Of a stretch of DNA of 64,000 bases, positions 27,234 to 36,281 are shown one piece after another. The notes under the pieces are model-generated. The model saw only the letters and a program-made list of their open reading frames with translations, made no database searches and had not been told where the DNA came from. The stretch spans positions 1,967,135 to 2,031,134 of the forward strand of contig NZ_VDBO01000001.1 of the NCBI RefSeq assembly GCF_005930355.1. The letters are read 5' to 3'. Position numbers and translations under genes: made by a program. The stretch comes from Paenibacillus sinopodophylli (lineage in GTDB: Bacteria; Bacillota; Bacilli; Paenibacillales; Paenibacillaceae). Position 1 is the stretch's first letter. Each line of letters starts with the position of its first letter.

Positions 27234-27264
27234 GATAAAAAGAGAACCTCCGCGTAAGCAGAGG
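27234..27264 (-). terminator. Intra-operon terminator after the binding-protein gene
   Basis: On the minus strand CCTCTGC-TTAC-GCGGAGG (27247-27264) is followed by TTCTCTTTTTATC. It lies between the binding-protein stop and the first permease start, so it should attenuate rather than fully stop transcription. Confidence 0.75.
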
Positions 27265-27301
27265 CTGCTCTTTCTTTACATTCGTGCTTTCACCATCACT
27301 C

Positions 27302-28645
27302 TTATTGCTGATTGGCTTTCACGTTGCTGTCGTATTCTGCGTCAGCTTTCTTCATATACTCCGTTACATCGCCATTCTTTAGGACCATCTCTTGCAGAAG
27401 CTTGTAGTACCAATTGCGGAATTGCGGCGGAATTGCGTTTTCACCGTACCAGTTCGCAAGACCAAGCGATTTGTTAGCTGAAGCATCGCCAACCAATCTC
27501 ATTACCTCTTTCATTTGCTCGCCTGTTTCATAAGTAACTTCAGCCGACGTTGTCGGAATGCCATTTACAGTAGCCAGGTAAGGGCCGTATTGCTCAGGCT
27601 GGAAGAAGAATGTAATAAATGCTTTGATCGCTTCTACTTTGTCTGGATCTTTGGCGCCTTCTGCCGATAGGGACCAGCCAGCAAGGTTAGGCAATTGATT
27701 AATGTTTACGTTCCCGCTCCGATCAGGAATCGCATAGAAGCCGAATTCGAAGCTTGGATCTGCTTCAGCAATTTGACCGAACATCCAAGGGCCCGAGAAC
27801 AATTGAGCCGCTTTGCCGCTTACTAGAATAGATGCCGTTTGGTTGTCAGCCGTACTAAGCCAGCCTTTGTCTACATATTTGCTGAACAGGTCCTTGTAAT
27901 CGGTTACGGCTTGAACCATGCCTGCATCTGTGAAACTTGCCGTCTTAGCCGTGCGTTTCGAATTCCAGTCCGGATCTTTGGAGTAAACTTCGTTAATGAA
28001 GAAGAAATTCGTCCAGAAGCCCATATGGAATATATCTTTGCCTCCGACTACAATTGGAGAAATACCGGTAGCGGCAAGCTTGTCTTGAATGGCTAGAAAT
28101 TCGTCATACGTTTTTGGAAGCTCCGTTACACCTGCATCTGTATAAGCTTTTTTACTGTAAATAATGCCTTGCGGCGCAGTACCCGTAAGCGGGGCGTTGT
28201 ATACTTTTCCTGCATATTCAGGAAGTATGGAGAACAAGCCGCGAAGATCTTCTGGAAGCTCGATGAGCTTGCCTGCATCAACAAACACTTTCGTATCGCG
28301 CATTTCAACGAGATCAGGGAATTGGCCTACTGCATCTTTGGTCTTGAGCCAATCCAAATATGATGCTGAAGTCGTTTCACTGTAATTGACAATTTTGACA
28401 TGTGGGTTTTTATCTGTAAATGCATCAATTGTCGTTTCGATTGCTTGCTTGGTAGCCGGATCGCCTGTCGCATAAGCTAGCGTGAAGCTAACGTCTTTCT
28501 TAGGTGCATCAGTTGGATTATCAGTTGTACCTGTATTGTTGCTAGGAGCTGCTGTATTGTTTCCGTTGTTGCCGCCGCATGCTGTCAATACTACTGTCAG
28601 AGACAAAATAACAGATACGATTTGTAAAAGCGATTTTTTAGCCAT
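27302..28645 (-). CDS. Sugar-binding lipoprotein of ABC importer
   Basis: Extracellular solute-binding protein of 447 residues (SBP_bac_1). Signal peptide MAKKSLLQIV and lipobox VLTAC with Cys23, then a Gly/Asn/Thr-rich linker and the mature domain beginning VSFTLAYATGDPATKQ. The family's C-terminal part is present (FFFQPEQYGPYLATVNGIP). I chose ATG 28645 because GGGAGG lies 10 nt upstream; an ATG two codons earlier is only 4 nt from it. It delivers ligand to the two permeases downstream. Upstream GH88 and GH43 genes suggest a uronic-acid-decorated xylan- or pectin-type oligosaccharide as ligand. Confidence 0.93.
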   Translation of the reverse strand: MAKKSLLQIVSVILSLTVVLTACGGNNGNNTAAPSNNTGTTDNPTDAPKKDVSFTLAYATGDPATKQAIETTIDAFTDKNPHVKIVNYSETTSASYLDWLKTKDAVGQFPDLVEMRDTKVFVDAGKLIELPEDLRGLFSILPEYAGKVYNAPLTGTAPQGIIYSKKAYTDAGVTELPKTYDEFLAIQDKLAATGISPIVVGGKDIFHMGFWTNFFFINEVYSKDPDWNSKRTAKTASFTDAGMVQAVTDYKDLFSKYVDKGWLSTADNQTASILVSGKAAQLFSGPWMFGQIAEADPSFEFGFYAIPDRSGNVNINQLPNLAGWSLSAEGAKDPDKVEAIKAFITFFFQPEQYGPYLATVNGIPTTSAEVTYETGEQMKEVMRLVGDASANKSLGLANWYGENAIPPQFRNWYYKLLQEMVLKNGDVTEYMKKADAEYDSNVKANQQ

Positions 28646-28952
28646 ATTCATGTGACCTCCCTTTAATATCCGCTGTTTAAGAGGAATCTTCATGTAAGAT
28701 GTGCGCATCATCTTGTTCAATTCCGTTTCCTTGATCTAAGATTAACATCAAATTCCGACAGCTTAAATGAAGTTTTTTAAGGGCGGTGTGTTGATTATTT
28801 AAGATATTGACGTTGACCAATCTGAATGCTGTATCTCAAACTTCATTTCATCTTTCTCTATTCCTATCCAATCCATTCCCTCCTTCGCCATTGAAAATAA
28901 AGAAAGCAGAAGGCAGAAACCCATCGAATAGGTTCCTGCCTTCCGCCTTCAA
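28646..28952. other. Intergenic region between GH88 and binding-protein genes
   Basis: About 307 bp holding the terminator of the GH88 gene at its right end and presumably a promoter for the binding-protein gene. I found no convincing -35/-10 pair, no riboswitch and no small gene. Confidence 0.4.
28909..28942 (-). terminator. Terminator of the GH43-GH88 pair
   Basis: GAAGGCAG at 28909-28916 pairs with CTGCCTTC at 28935-28942, extended by inner pairs. A T-rich tail follows on the minus strand, 11 bp after the GH88 stop. Confidence 0.75.
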
Positions 28953-30107
28953 CTACCACAAATACAAATCATTGCCCTTTAGCTTGAAAATCGCTTCCAT
29001 AAAGTAATAGTCGCCATAAATGATAGCCCTGTGGCGATCTGGGTTGTGATAGGCAGCTGATCCATTAATTAAGATGCAATCGGAATCTTTTGTCCAGTCG
29101 CTGCGGGATTCATCCAACGTTCTGAGCAGCTTCAACGCTGCCTGTAGGTAAATGTCCTTTTCATGCTCACCAACAGCCTTCGCAATCTCGATGAAACCGC
29201 ACGCTGCTATAGCCGCAGCCGTTGAATCCTCATACGCAGGCTCCTTAGGCTGTCTGAAGTCAATCGGGATAATTCCGCTATCCGGAATGTTAGCCATGAA
29301 ATAATGCGCGATCCGCTTCGCTGTTGATAAATATAGTTCTTTCCCTGTATGAATATAGCTCATCATAAAGCCGTACAACGCCCAGGTTTGACCTCTTGTC
29401 CAGGATGAGCCTTCTTCATAACCTTGCCCGCCATAGGTTTTCACTACGCCGCCATTGAATGGATCGAATTCTACGATATGATTCACCGAGCCGTCTGGTC
29501 TAACAAATGCGCTCATAGCAGTATCTGCATGCTTCATCGCTATTTGCATGAACCTCGGATCGCCTGACTCTTCCGTTGCCCAATAGAGAAGTGGAATATT
29601 AAACATGCAGTCTACAATAGCCCACCCTCGAGTATCCTGATTGGCAATGTCATTCCAAGCCCGGATAAATCCGCCCGCTAGATTGAATCGGCCAGCAAGC
29701 AAGTTAGCGGCATGCATGGCTCTTTTTTTGGATTCAGGATTGCCCGTCACTTTATAATTGGCAACGCTTGTCGGAAGCCACATGAATCCTACATCATGAT
29801 GCAGGCCATCATATTCCTTGAAGCATACATCAAGCATGTCCTCGGAAATATTCGCAATCTCTTTATATTTTTCGTTGCCGGTTTCGTGAAACATCAGCCA
29901 CATCATTCCGCCCCAGAAGCCATTCGTCCACCAACTGATGCCATCTGTATCGTTGCCAGACGGGTTATCTACAGCTCTATTATCATGCACCCCGTCAATC
30001 GTCGTATATGGAATTTTATACTTGGACTTCTCGCTTACCCATTCCAACTTCGTAGTAATTTTATCAATAACTCCGTTTAACCATAATTGATCATGTGCTT
30101 GCAGCAA
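28953..30107 (-). CDS. GH88 unsaturated glucuronyl hydrolase
   Basis: Family 88 (alpha/alpha barrel) hydrolase of 384 residues that removes unsaturated uronic acid left at oligosaccharide ends by polysaccharide lyases. GH88-type blocks: DGISWWTNGFWGGMMWLMF, HHDVGFMWLPTS with the conserved Asp, GSSWTRGQTWALYGFMMSY and DSTAAAIAACGF. No signal peptide; cytoplasmic. The frame is open to 30182, but that overlaps the upstream gene. TTG at 30107 has GAGGG 8 nt upstream and gives the normal N-terminus, so I chose it. It follows the GH43 gene by 31 bp and is probably co-transcribed. The related GH105 family is the main alternative. Confidence 0.86.
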   Translation of the reverse strand: MLQAHDQLWLNGVIDKITTKLEWVSEKSKYKIPYTTIDGVHDNRAVDNPSGNDTDGISWWTNGFWGGMMWLMFHETGNEKYKEIANISEDMLDVCFKEYDGLHHDVGFMWLPTSVANYKVTGNPESKKRAMHAANLLAGRFNLAGGFIRAWNDIANQDTRGWAIVDCMFNIPLLYWATEESGDPRFMQIAMKHADTAMSAFVRPDGSVNHIVEFDPFNGGVVKTYGGQGYEEGSSWTRGQTWALYGFMMSYIHTGKELYLSTAKRIAHYFMANIPDSGIIPIDFRQPKEPAYEDSTAAAIAACGFIEIAKAVGEHEKDIYLQAALKLLRTLDESRSDWTKDSDCILINGSAAYHNPDRHRAIIYGDYYFMEAIFKLKGNDLYLW

Positions 30108-30138
30108 CGTTACATCCCTCTTTCTATGATTTGAGTTG

Positions 30139-31716
30139 TCAATATGAACCAGCCTTATATGAAAAATAATCAAAATCCGCATGCTTATAGGTTCCGTTAA
30201 GATCCTGCGCGCATAAGCCGATCATAACCCCAGTAAAGCCTAGCTTCCCACCATATTCATCGGAAAGCACCCCCATAGGGAGCTCGCCACCGACCGTTTC
30301 CCATCTATTACCATCAGGTGATGCGTAGAACTGAAGCACCTGTTGCTTCACGACTGCCCGCAAATAGTAAGCAGGCCAGCCGTCAACGCAAAGCTCTCCA
30401 TTTCTATTTTCGTTGTATTTGCCGCTGTTTGAGTAAACAACACCAAGCTTGATTCCGTTGTCTCCGTCCCGAGTAACTCTCAGATAGAAATAATCCTGCT
30501 CGTCGTAATAGAACACAAGCCCCGCCATATGCATGAAATGCTCAGGCTCATAATCCATTCGAGTTTCAATGCTGCAGTTGAAATGCTGGAGCCGGCGTGC
30601 GACCATACTCTGATGATGCCACGAGTTAAGCGATTCTCGTCCGCGAATTCGCAAGAAACCAGGACGCTCCTCCAAGCTCATCCATGTGTTTTCTGCAGGC
30701 ACACGGAGCGTCTGATACTGCAAGCCGAGTAGAGAATCTTCAAAGTCATCCATTTCCGGCAGCGGCAAGAACGAATGCGGCATAAGCTTTGGTGCAGGAA
30801 CATCAAGAGCCGGAAGCCTGCCTTCATGATCGAGGCGAAGCCAGCCATCCTCGGTCCAGCGAAGACGTTGCAGCGATGTTTCCCTGCCAAGCGGGTTCAG
30901 ATTCGTTCCTGGAAAGGGCCGGCTGCAAATATGACTCATGTACCACTCCCCGTTTTGAGTTTCCACCACCATGCCATGTCCCGCATTTTGGAGCGGATAA
31001 TCAGGAGCTCCGCGCGTTGTCATTATCGGATAGGAGGGATCTGTTTCATACGGGCCTGCAAGCTGACGCGAGCGGGCTAATGTTGCGGCATGGTTGATGC
31101 CGGTTCCGCCCTCCGCAACCAGCAGGTAGTAATAGCCATCACGCTTGAATATCTGCGGTCCTTCCGTTACGCCAATGTCCGTCCCCCCATAAATGTTCTT
31201 AATTGATCCGATGAGCCTCTGCTCCTTAGAATCATATTGCTGAAGCAGAATACCTCCGAATCTAGGATGGTTATCCCGGAAATCCCATTGCATATTAAGC
31301 AACCATTTCGTGCCGTCATCGTTATGGAACAAATAAGGATCAAACCCGCTTCCATTTAGGGCAATAGGCTCGGACCACGGGCCATTCATGCTCTCCGCTG
31401 TAACCAAATAATTATGCAAATCCTTAAACACGCCTTTGCGCGCCTTAACATCCGTATAAAGCAAATAAAAAATCCCATTATCATAAGAAAGAGAAGGGGC
31501 CCAAATACCGCCCGAACTCGGATTTCCTCTAAGATCGACCTGTGAGGTGCGTTGAAGGGCATGCGGAATGATCTCCCAATTCGCCAAATCCTTAGAATGA
31601 TACAGTTGAACGCCTGGAAACCATTCAAAAGTAGAGGTCGCAATGTAGTAGTCCTCATTCACTCTCAATAATGAAGCATCTGGATTAAACCCAGTTAATA
31701 TAGGATTGTTTATCAT
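30139..31716 (-). CDS. GH43 beta-xylosidase / arabinofuranosidase
   Basis: Family 43 enzyme of 525 residues, XynB-like in length. The five-blade propeller shows the three catalytic acids: Asp13 in NPDAS, Asp in GFDPYLF and Glu in VTEGPQIF. The C-terminal beta-sandwich (from about 320) is the domain that closes the active site in XynB enzymes. No signal peptide; it should cut imported xylo- or arabino-oligosaccharides. It is the first gene of the seven-gene minus-strand locus, preceded by 249 bp of AT-rich sequence likely to hold the promoter. Substrate within GH43 cannot be fixed from sequence alone. Confidence 0.92.
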   Translation of the reverse strand: MINNPILTGFNPDASLLRVNEDYYIATSTFEWFPGVQLYHSKDLANWEIIPHALQRTSQVDLRGNPSSGGIWAPSLSYDNGIFYLLYTDVKARKGVFKDLHNYLVTAESMNGPWSEPIALNGSGFDPYLFHNDDGTKWLLNMQWDFRDNHPRFGGILLQQYDSKEQRLIGSIKNIYGGTDIGVTEGPQIFKRDGYYYLLVAEGGTGINHAATLARSRQLAGPYETDPSYPIMTTRGAPDYPLQNAGHGMVVETQNGEWYMSHICSRPFPGTNLNPLGRETSLQRLRWTEDGWLRLDHEGRLPALDVPAPKLMPHSFLPLPEMDDFEDSLLGLQYQTLRVPAENTWMSLEERPGFLRIRGRESLNSWHHQSMVARRLQHFNCSIETRMDYEPEHFMHMAGLVFYYDEQDYFYLRVTRDGDNGIKLGVVYSNSGKYNENRNGELCVDGWPAYYLRAVVKQQVLQFYASPDGNRWETVGGELPMGVLSDEYGGKLGFTGVMIGLCAQDLNGTYKHADFDYFSYKAGSY

Positions 31717-31916
31717 TTGCTCATTCGAGCCCCCTCTTTATTGTTTAATTATTCAACTTGAATTCATAGCTATGTGGATTGAAATTAACCATCACTCTTT
31801 TCGTTTAGTAGCATTTTAACTATCGTAGCATGTGTGAAAATTGGATGTATGTAAGTTTTTTTAGAATAAAGTGAACTTATTTAACATTTTGAATATACCC
31901 CAATTCTGAAGCACAA

Positions 31917-31952
31917 AAAATGGATCTCTGCCAAAGGACAGAGATCCATTTT
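31917..31952 (-). terminator. Perfect terminator after the repeat-rich gene
   Basis: A perfect 14-bp stem (31917-31930 with 31939-31952) with T runs on both sides, so it can act in either direction. It follows the minus-strand peptidoglycan-binding protein gene by about 14 bp. Confidence 0.88.
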
Positions 31953-31965
31953 CTTTTAATTCTGC

Positions 31966-32919
31966 TTATTGCTGTGATCCGCTCTTACTTTGATTTTCGG
32001 ATTGCGTCCCGCCTGGACCTTGGTTTCCAGAGGGCCCATTGTTTCCGTTGTTTCCTTGGTTGCCGGATTGACCTCCGCCAATGCCGCCAGATTTACCTTG
32101 GTTTCCGCCTTGACCTCCGCCAATGCCGCCAGATTTACCTTGGTTCTCGCCTTGGCTTCCGCCAATGCCGCCGGATTTACCTTGGTTCTCGCCTTGACCT
32201 CCGCCAATGCCGCCAGATTTACCTTGGTTCTCGCCTTGACCTCCGCCAATGCCGCCAGATTTACCTTGGTTCTCGCCTGCTCCGCCGCCTGCACCACCGC
32301 CTGCTCCGCCGCCTGCACCACCGCCTGCACCACCGCCTGCACCACCGCCTGCTCCGCCGCCTGCACCACCGCCTGCTCCGCCGCCTGCACCACCGCCTGC
32401 ACCACCGCCTGCTCCGCCGCCTGCTCCACCGCCTGCTCCGCCGCCTGCTCCGCCGCCTGCTCCACCGCCTGCTCCGCCGCCTGCGCCACCGCCTGCTCCA
32501 TTACCTGCACCGCTGCCATTACCGATTCCTTTTGCTTTTCCTTTCCATTTCGCTTGGCTCTTTGCCTTCGCCGACGATTTCAGATCAGAGTACGAATATG
32601 AAATCGATTGAAGTGTTTTTGCATCTACTGCCCCTGTTGTCGGAAGTCCATGCTTTTTCTGAAAATATTTCACGCCGCGTACTGTCGAAGCCCCGTAATA
32701 ACCATCAATAGGACCCGAGTAGCTGCCTAATGATTTCAGCATCCCTTGAATGACATAGACATCTGGTCCTTTAGCGTTCTTGCCAATTGCATGGCCAGTA
32801 TGCGGCATGCTGATCATCAATGCGATTGCCAAAAATGCTGCAACTATGTACCTTGCTGCAAGCTTTCCTACCGCATTACTCCGTACTTTCGCTGCCAATC
32901 CCTTTTTGCTTTGTTGCAT
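31966..32919 (-). CDS. Exported peptidoglycan-binding protein with Gly-rich repeats
   Basis: Protein of 317 residues. A signal sequence (KLAARYIVAAFLAIALMISM, cleavage near TGHA) is followed by one peptidoglycan-binding type 1 domain (about 50-110: VYVIQGMLKSLGSYSGPIDG, STVRGVKYFQKKHGLPTTG). After a Lys/Ala/Ser linker comes a tail of about 18 copies of Ala-Gly-Gly-Gly, five copies of a 14-residue unit with core NQGKSGGIGG, and a Gly/Asn/Gln end. No catalytic domain. It likely attaches to wall or cortex peptidoglycan and displays an extended, flexible tail. Divergent from the two-component genes at 33128. Confidence 0.85.
   Translation of the reverse strand: MQQSKKGLAAKVRSNAVGKLAARYIVAAFLAIALMISMPHTGHAIGKNAKGPDVYVIQGMLKSLGSYSGPIDGYYGASTVRGVKYFQKKHGLPTTGAVDAKTLQSISYSYSDLKSSAKAKSQAKWKGKAKGIGNGSGAGNGAGGGAGGGAGGGAGGGAGGGAGGGAGGGAGGGAGGGAGGGAGGGAGGGAGGGAGGGAGGGAGGGAGGGAGGGAGENQGKSGGIGGGQGENQGKSGGIGGGQGENQGKSGGIGGSQGENQGKSGGIGGGQGGNQGKSGGIGGGQSGNQGNNGNNGPSGNQGPGGTQSENQSKSGSQQ
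32068..32279. repeat. Five 42-bp tandem repeats inside a gene
   Basis: Five near-identical 42-bp units encode the 14-residue motif with core NQGKSGGIGG in the peptidoglycan-binding protein. Units differ by a few bases, mostly in one Gly/Ser and one Glu/Gly codon. Confidence 0.88.
32280..32505. repeat. 12-bp tandem repeats inside a gene
   Basis: About 18 units of 12 bp (on the plus strand CCTGCTCCGCCG and CCTGCACCACCG variants) encode Ala-Gly-Gly-Gly. The mixture of variants is patchy, as expected from slippage, and copy number should vary between strains. Confidence 0.88.
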
Positions 32920-33127
32920 GCAAAATACACCATCCTTTTTTAATCTTTTGTGAGCACCCCTTTACTATCCCCAATTTTTCAGTTTCATTCCTATAAATTT
33001 TTGGACGATGAAGTGAATTCCTCAATCTCACTACGCTTAAAGTTTGCTGAAATGATGTGTAAATAGATGCATCTTTTGCTCAAAAAGCTGATAATAGACT
33101 TGTATCTACGTGAAAGGAGATTACACC

Positions 33128-33814
33128 ATGACATCCTTCAATGGAATAAAAATATTGCTCGTAGACGACGAGCCGAACATCGTGCAATTTCTGGAGCTCG
33201 GACTAATGAATGAAGGCTTTGACATTAGAGTGGCTCATGATGGAGAGGCCGCACTGCAGGAAGCCAGCACATTCCAGCCGCATGTTGTCATACTCGATAT
33301 TATGATGCCAGGAATGAACGGCTTCGAGGTGTGCGCAGCACTGCGAGCCACTGGTGATCAAATTGCAATCATTATGCTGACAGCCAAAGATGAGGTAGAG
33401 GATCGTGTCAAAGGCTTAACACTCGGAGCAGACGATTATTTGGTCAAGCCATTCAGCTTCAGCGAGCTGCTCGCGCGTATTGGAGCAAGACTACGCAACC
33501 AGTTTCCTAATCTGCTTGGAGAGGCGTCCTACGGCCCGTTCCGGCTTGACGACCGTCGCAAAGAGCTTCAATACAAAGATGATATCCTTGAACTGTCGCC
33601 AACAGAATATGAGCTGCTGCGGTTTATTATTTTGAACAACGGAGTTGTGCTTAGCAAATCGCTCATACTGGACAAAGTATGGGGCTATCAATTCGGCGGG
33701 GAAGAGAACATCGTAGAAGTGTATATTCGTTCCCTCAGAGACAAACTGAATGACAAGGATCATAAGCTTATTCGTACACTTAGGGGAGCAGGCTATCGGA
33801 TGGATTTATCATGA
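33128..33814 (+). CDS. OmpR-family response regulator
   Basis: Response regulator of 228 residues: receiver domain (ILLVDDEPN, phospho-acceptor Asp57 in VVILDIMMPG, YLVKPFSF) and a winged-helix DNA-binding domain (about 130-226; ELSPTEYELLRFIILN, GGEENIVEVYIRSLRDKL, GAGYRM). AAAGGAG precedes ATG 33128 by about 9 nt. The stop overlaps the kinase start as ATGA, so the pair is coupled. The neighbouring peptidoglycan-binding gene is divergent and may be a target, which would suit a wall- or membrane-stress system; this is inference. Confidence 0.95.
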   Translation: MTSFNGIKILLVDDEPNIVQFLELGLMNEGFDIRVAHDGEAALQEASTFQPHVVILDIMMPGMNGFEVCAALRATGDQIAIIMLTAKDEVEDRVKGLTLGADDYLVKPFSFSELLARIGARLRNQFPNLLGEASYGPFRLDDRRKELQYKDDILELSPTEYELLRFIILNNGVVLSKSLILDKVWGYQFGGEENIVEVYIRSLRDKLNDKDHKLIRTLRGAGYRMDLS

Positions 33815-35340
33815 ACAGAAGCGGCATACCCTTCATCGAGCGGCTTATTTCACCTCGTTCGCTTCGATATCAGCTGCTTTCTCGTTCTTTGCTCATCTTA
33901 GCCGTTTTACTTATGCTCATTGGTATTCTTCAATACGTGATTATGAAAGATTTCATATTTAAGAACAAAGCAGAATCTTTGAATACCCAGATCATGTCCA
34001 TGCCGATGAATTTGTTCAATAATGGAGAAATGCAGAGTCAAGATGAGAGCCGGGCGGAGCATCCCGTCAAGAATACTGAAGAAACTGGGTCCTCTAGGCC
34101 CCAAAAAGAACCACACGACTCGCCGTTATTTTATCAACCCGGCTTATCCATCTTATTCGTTTCATTGGAAGGGACAGTCACTGATATATCGAAGGATACG
34201 AATGCAGATGCGCCTATTCTATCCAAAGAGGAATATATAGAAATGGTGAAGCAGCTGCAAAAGCATGAAAAGCTTGATTACCGGATTATGAATAACACCG
34301 ACGGAAACGAGCAGCTTGTTGTCTATCGACTCATAGGTCCGCCTAATAAGACAGACGGCATCGTCCAAATAAGTACAGACACTGCATCACTAAGACAGCT
34401 GCTATTAACTCAGCTCGCCATATTTGCCGGCTTGTCCATTCTCGCTCTTGCAGCAGGACTGGCGCTTTACTTGCCGCTGCTCCGCCGTACGTTGACGCCT
34501 TTATCCCGCGTCGTACTGGCCGCGCAGCAAACGGATGCGGGCAGCTTGACTACTCGCATTCCAGAGAGCCAAGGCCAAGAGGAAATTGATCGACTGTCAG
34601 ACGCATTCAATGGCATGCTTGAGAGGCTCGAGAGCTCCTTCGAGACTGAACGGAAAACAACGGAAAAGATGCGTCGGTTCGTTGCCGATGCCTCCCATGA
34701 GCTGCGAACACCGCTTACGTCCATTCACGGCTTCCTTGAGGTTCTGCTAAGAGGTGCCGCAGCTAATCCCGCTCAGCTTCAACGTGCGTTAAACAGCATG
34801 CAGCTGGAATCAAAGCGTATTAACAGGCTCGTAGAGGACTTGCTTGCACTCGCTAAACTGGATCAGGCGCCAATACTTCAACTGACCGACACAAGGCTTG
34901 ATGAGCTGCTTGAGGAGATGGAGCCGCAGCTGCAATTGCTTGCCGGCAACCGCTCAGTAAAGCTTGAACTCGCACCATCAGTTGAAGGGCGCTTCCATGC
35001 TGACCAAATGAAGCAGGTCGTCCTCAATTTATTTTTGAATGCCGTGCAGCATACGGATGAGGAAACCGGAGAAATATCCATACATCTTCTCAATCGGCAT
35101 AACGAAGCCATTATCCGCATCATAGACAATGGCGCGGGTATTGCCGATACACATTTGCCTCATTTATTCGAACGGTTCTACCGCAGCGAGTCTTCCAGAA
35201 CGAGAAAAAATGGCGGTGCTGGTCTTGGCTTAGCCATTACTCAGTCCATTGTGGACGCGCATGGGGGAGTTATTGAGGTAACGAGTCGGATCAGGGAAGG
35301 AACGAGCTTCCAGGTAACACTTCCGCTTAATGCCGAATAA
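33811..35340 (+). CDS. Sensor histidine kinase with HAMP domain
   Basis: Membrane kinase of 509 residues. Helix 1 (about 26-46), an extracellular sensor region with a polar stretch, helix 2 (about 195-218), HAMP (about 220-275), HisKA with FVADASHELRTPLTS and HATPase_c with LFLNAVQHTD, DNGAGI and GAGLGLAITQSIVDAHGG. Classic architecture of the EnvZ/PhoR group. ATGA overlap with the OmpR-type regulator gene upstream. The signal is unknown. Ends in a hairpin shared with the convergent permease gene. Confidence 0.95.
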   Translation: MNRSGIPFIERLISPRSLRYQLLSRSLLILAVLLMLIGILQYVIMKDFIFKNKAESLNTQIMSMPMNLFNNGEMQSQDESRAEHPVKNTEETGSSRPQKEPHDSPLFYQPGLSILFVSLEGTVTDISKDTNADAPILSKEEYIEMVKQLQKHEKLDYRIMNNTDGNEQLVVYRLIGPPNKTDGIVQISTDTASLRQLLLTQLAIFAGLSILALAAGLALYLPLLRRTLTPLSRVVLAAQQTDAGSLTTRIPESQGQEEIDRLSDAFNGMLERLESSFETERKTTEKMRRFVADASHELRTPLTSIHGFLEVLLRGAAANPAQLQRALNSMQLESKRINRLVEDLLALAKLDQAPILQLTDTRLDELLEEMEPQLQLLAGNRSVKLELAPSVEGRFHADQMKQVVLNLFLNAVQHTDEETGEISIHLLNRHNEAIIRIIDNGAGIADTHLPHLFERFYRSESSRTRKNGGAGLGLAITQSIVDAHGGVIEVTSRIREGTSFQVTLPLNAE

Positions 35341-35382
35341 CGATGAGCTTAGACGACAAGAGACACGGATATCACAATACAA

Positions 35383-35422
35383 TGGGCTGTCTTAGCAGGC
35401 TACAACCTGACTAGACAGCCCA
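35383..35422. terminator. Bidirectional hairpin between convergent operons
   Basis: TGGGCTGTCTTA at 35383-35394 pairs with the arm at 35411-35422 (one mismatch), with further pairs inside. It lies between the kinase stop and the convergent permease stop and can serve both. Confidence 0.7.
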
Positions 35423-35430
35423 CTTTCGCC

Positions 35431-36279
35431 TTATCCCTTCAACCCCGTCGTGCTAATCCCGTCTACAATGTACTTCTGGAAGCCGATAAATACGGCTATG
35501 ACCGGAACGAGAGATAGCACCGACATCGCGAATAATGCCCCCCAATCTGTCTCCATTGTTGGATCTGCCATGCTTTTAATCGCCAGCGACACTGTGGCCT
35601 TCTCCGCTGAGTTCAAATAAAGCAGCGGTGCGAAATAATCATCCCAAGTCCAGATGAATTTGAAGACGGCTGTCGTTACAATTGCGGGTACAATAAGCGG
35701 AAGCATAATTTTTGCAAAAAAGTGAAACCGTCCGCAGCCATCAATCCGTGCGGATTCGTCTAGCTCGATCGGAATGCCGCGCATAAACTGAACGAGCAGA
35801 AAAATAAAAAACGCGCCTCCGGCAAAGGAAGGAACAATGAGTGGCCAGAAGGTGTTAATCCAATCAAGTTTATTAAATAACATATATTGTGGGATAATAA
35901 GCACCTCACCTGGCAGCATGAGCGTCAGCATCATACATGCAAACCAGAACGAAGACCCCGGAAAGCGGATTCTCGCAAATGCATACGCGGCCATCGTCGA
36001 AGCAATAACCGTTCCGATGACTGATAGCACGGTCACATAAAGTGAATTCCGAAAAAACAATAAAAAGGAATGACCTGCAAAGCCTTTAAAGCCATTCACG
36101 TAATTTTCCCAATAGAAATGCGTCGGTATGAGCTGATGCGCAAGTACATACACATCGGTCGTATGCTTGAATGAGCTTGAAAAAAGCCAAAGCAGCGGAT
36201 AAATCATCACAATCGCAAAGCCCCATACAGCAATGCTGAGAATAAACGTACCAACCTTCTTATTCGATAGGGTATTCAT
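35431..36279 (-). CDS. Carbohydrate ABC permease, MalG type
   Basis: Permease of 282 residues, six predicted helices, EAA loop reading IELDESARIDGCGRFHFFAKIMLPL and the MalG-type end DGISTTGLKG. Forms the channel with the upstream MalF-type permease; the gap between the two genes is 2 bp. It is the last gene of the locus 35431-43908 and ends beside the shared hairpin. No ATPase is encoded here, as usual for this importer class in Paenibacillus relatives. Confidence 0.93.
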   Translation of the reverse strand: MNTLSNKKVGTFILSIAVWGFAIVMIYPLLWLFSSSFKHTTDVYVLAHQLIPTHFYWENYVNGFKGFAGHSFLLFFRNSLYVTVLSVIGTVIASTMAAYAFARIRFPGSSFWFACMMLTLMLPGEVLIIPQYMLFNKLDWINTFWPLIVPSFAGGAFFIFLLVQFMRGIPIELDESARIDGCGRFHFFAKIMLPLIVPAIVTTAVFKFIWTWDDYFAPLLYLNSAEKATVSLAIKSMADPTMETDWGALFAMSVLSLVPVIAVFIGFQKYIVDGISTTGLKG

Positions 36280-36281
36280 TA

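Noticed and set aside
32060-32510. CRISPR-like regular repeats
   Set aside because: The repeats have no unique spacers, keep the reading frame and encode Gly-rich units of an exported protein.
31956-32519. Long open frame rich in Ala-Glu-Gln-Ala-Val
   Set aside because: It is the frame-shifted reading of the Gly-rich repeats on the same strand; no RBS or domain, and the main frame has signal peptide and wall-binding domain.
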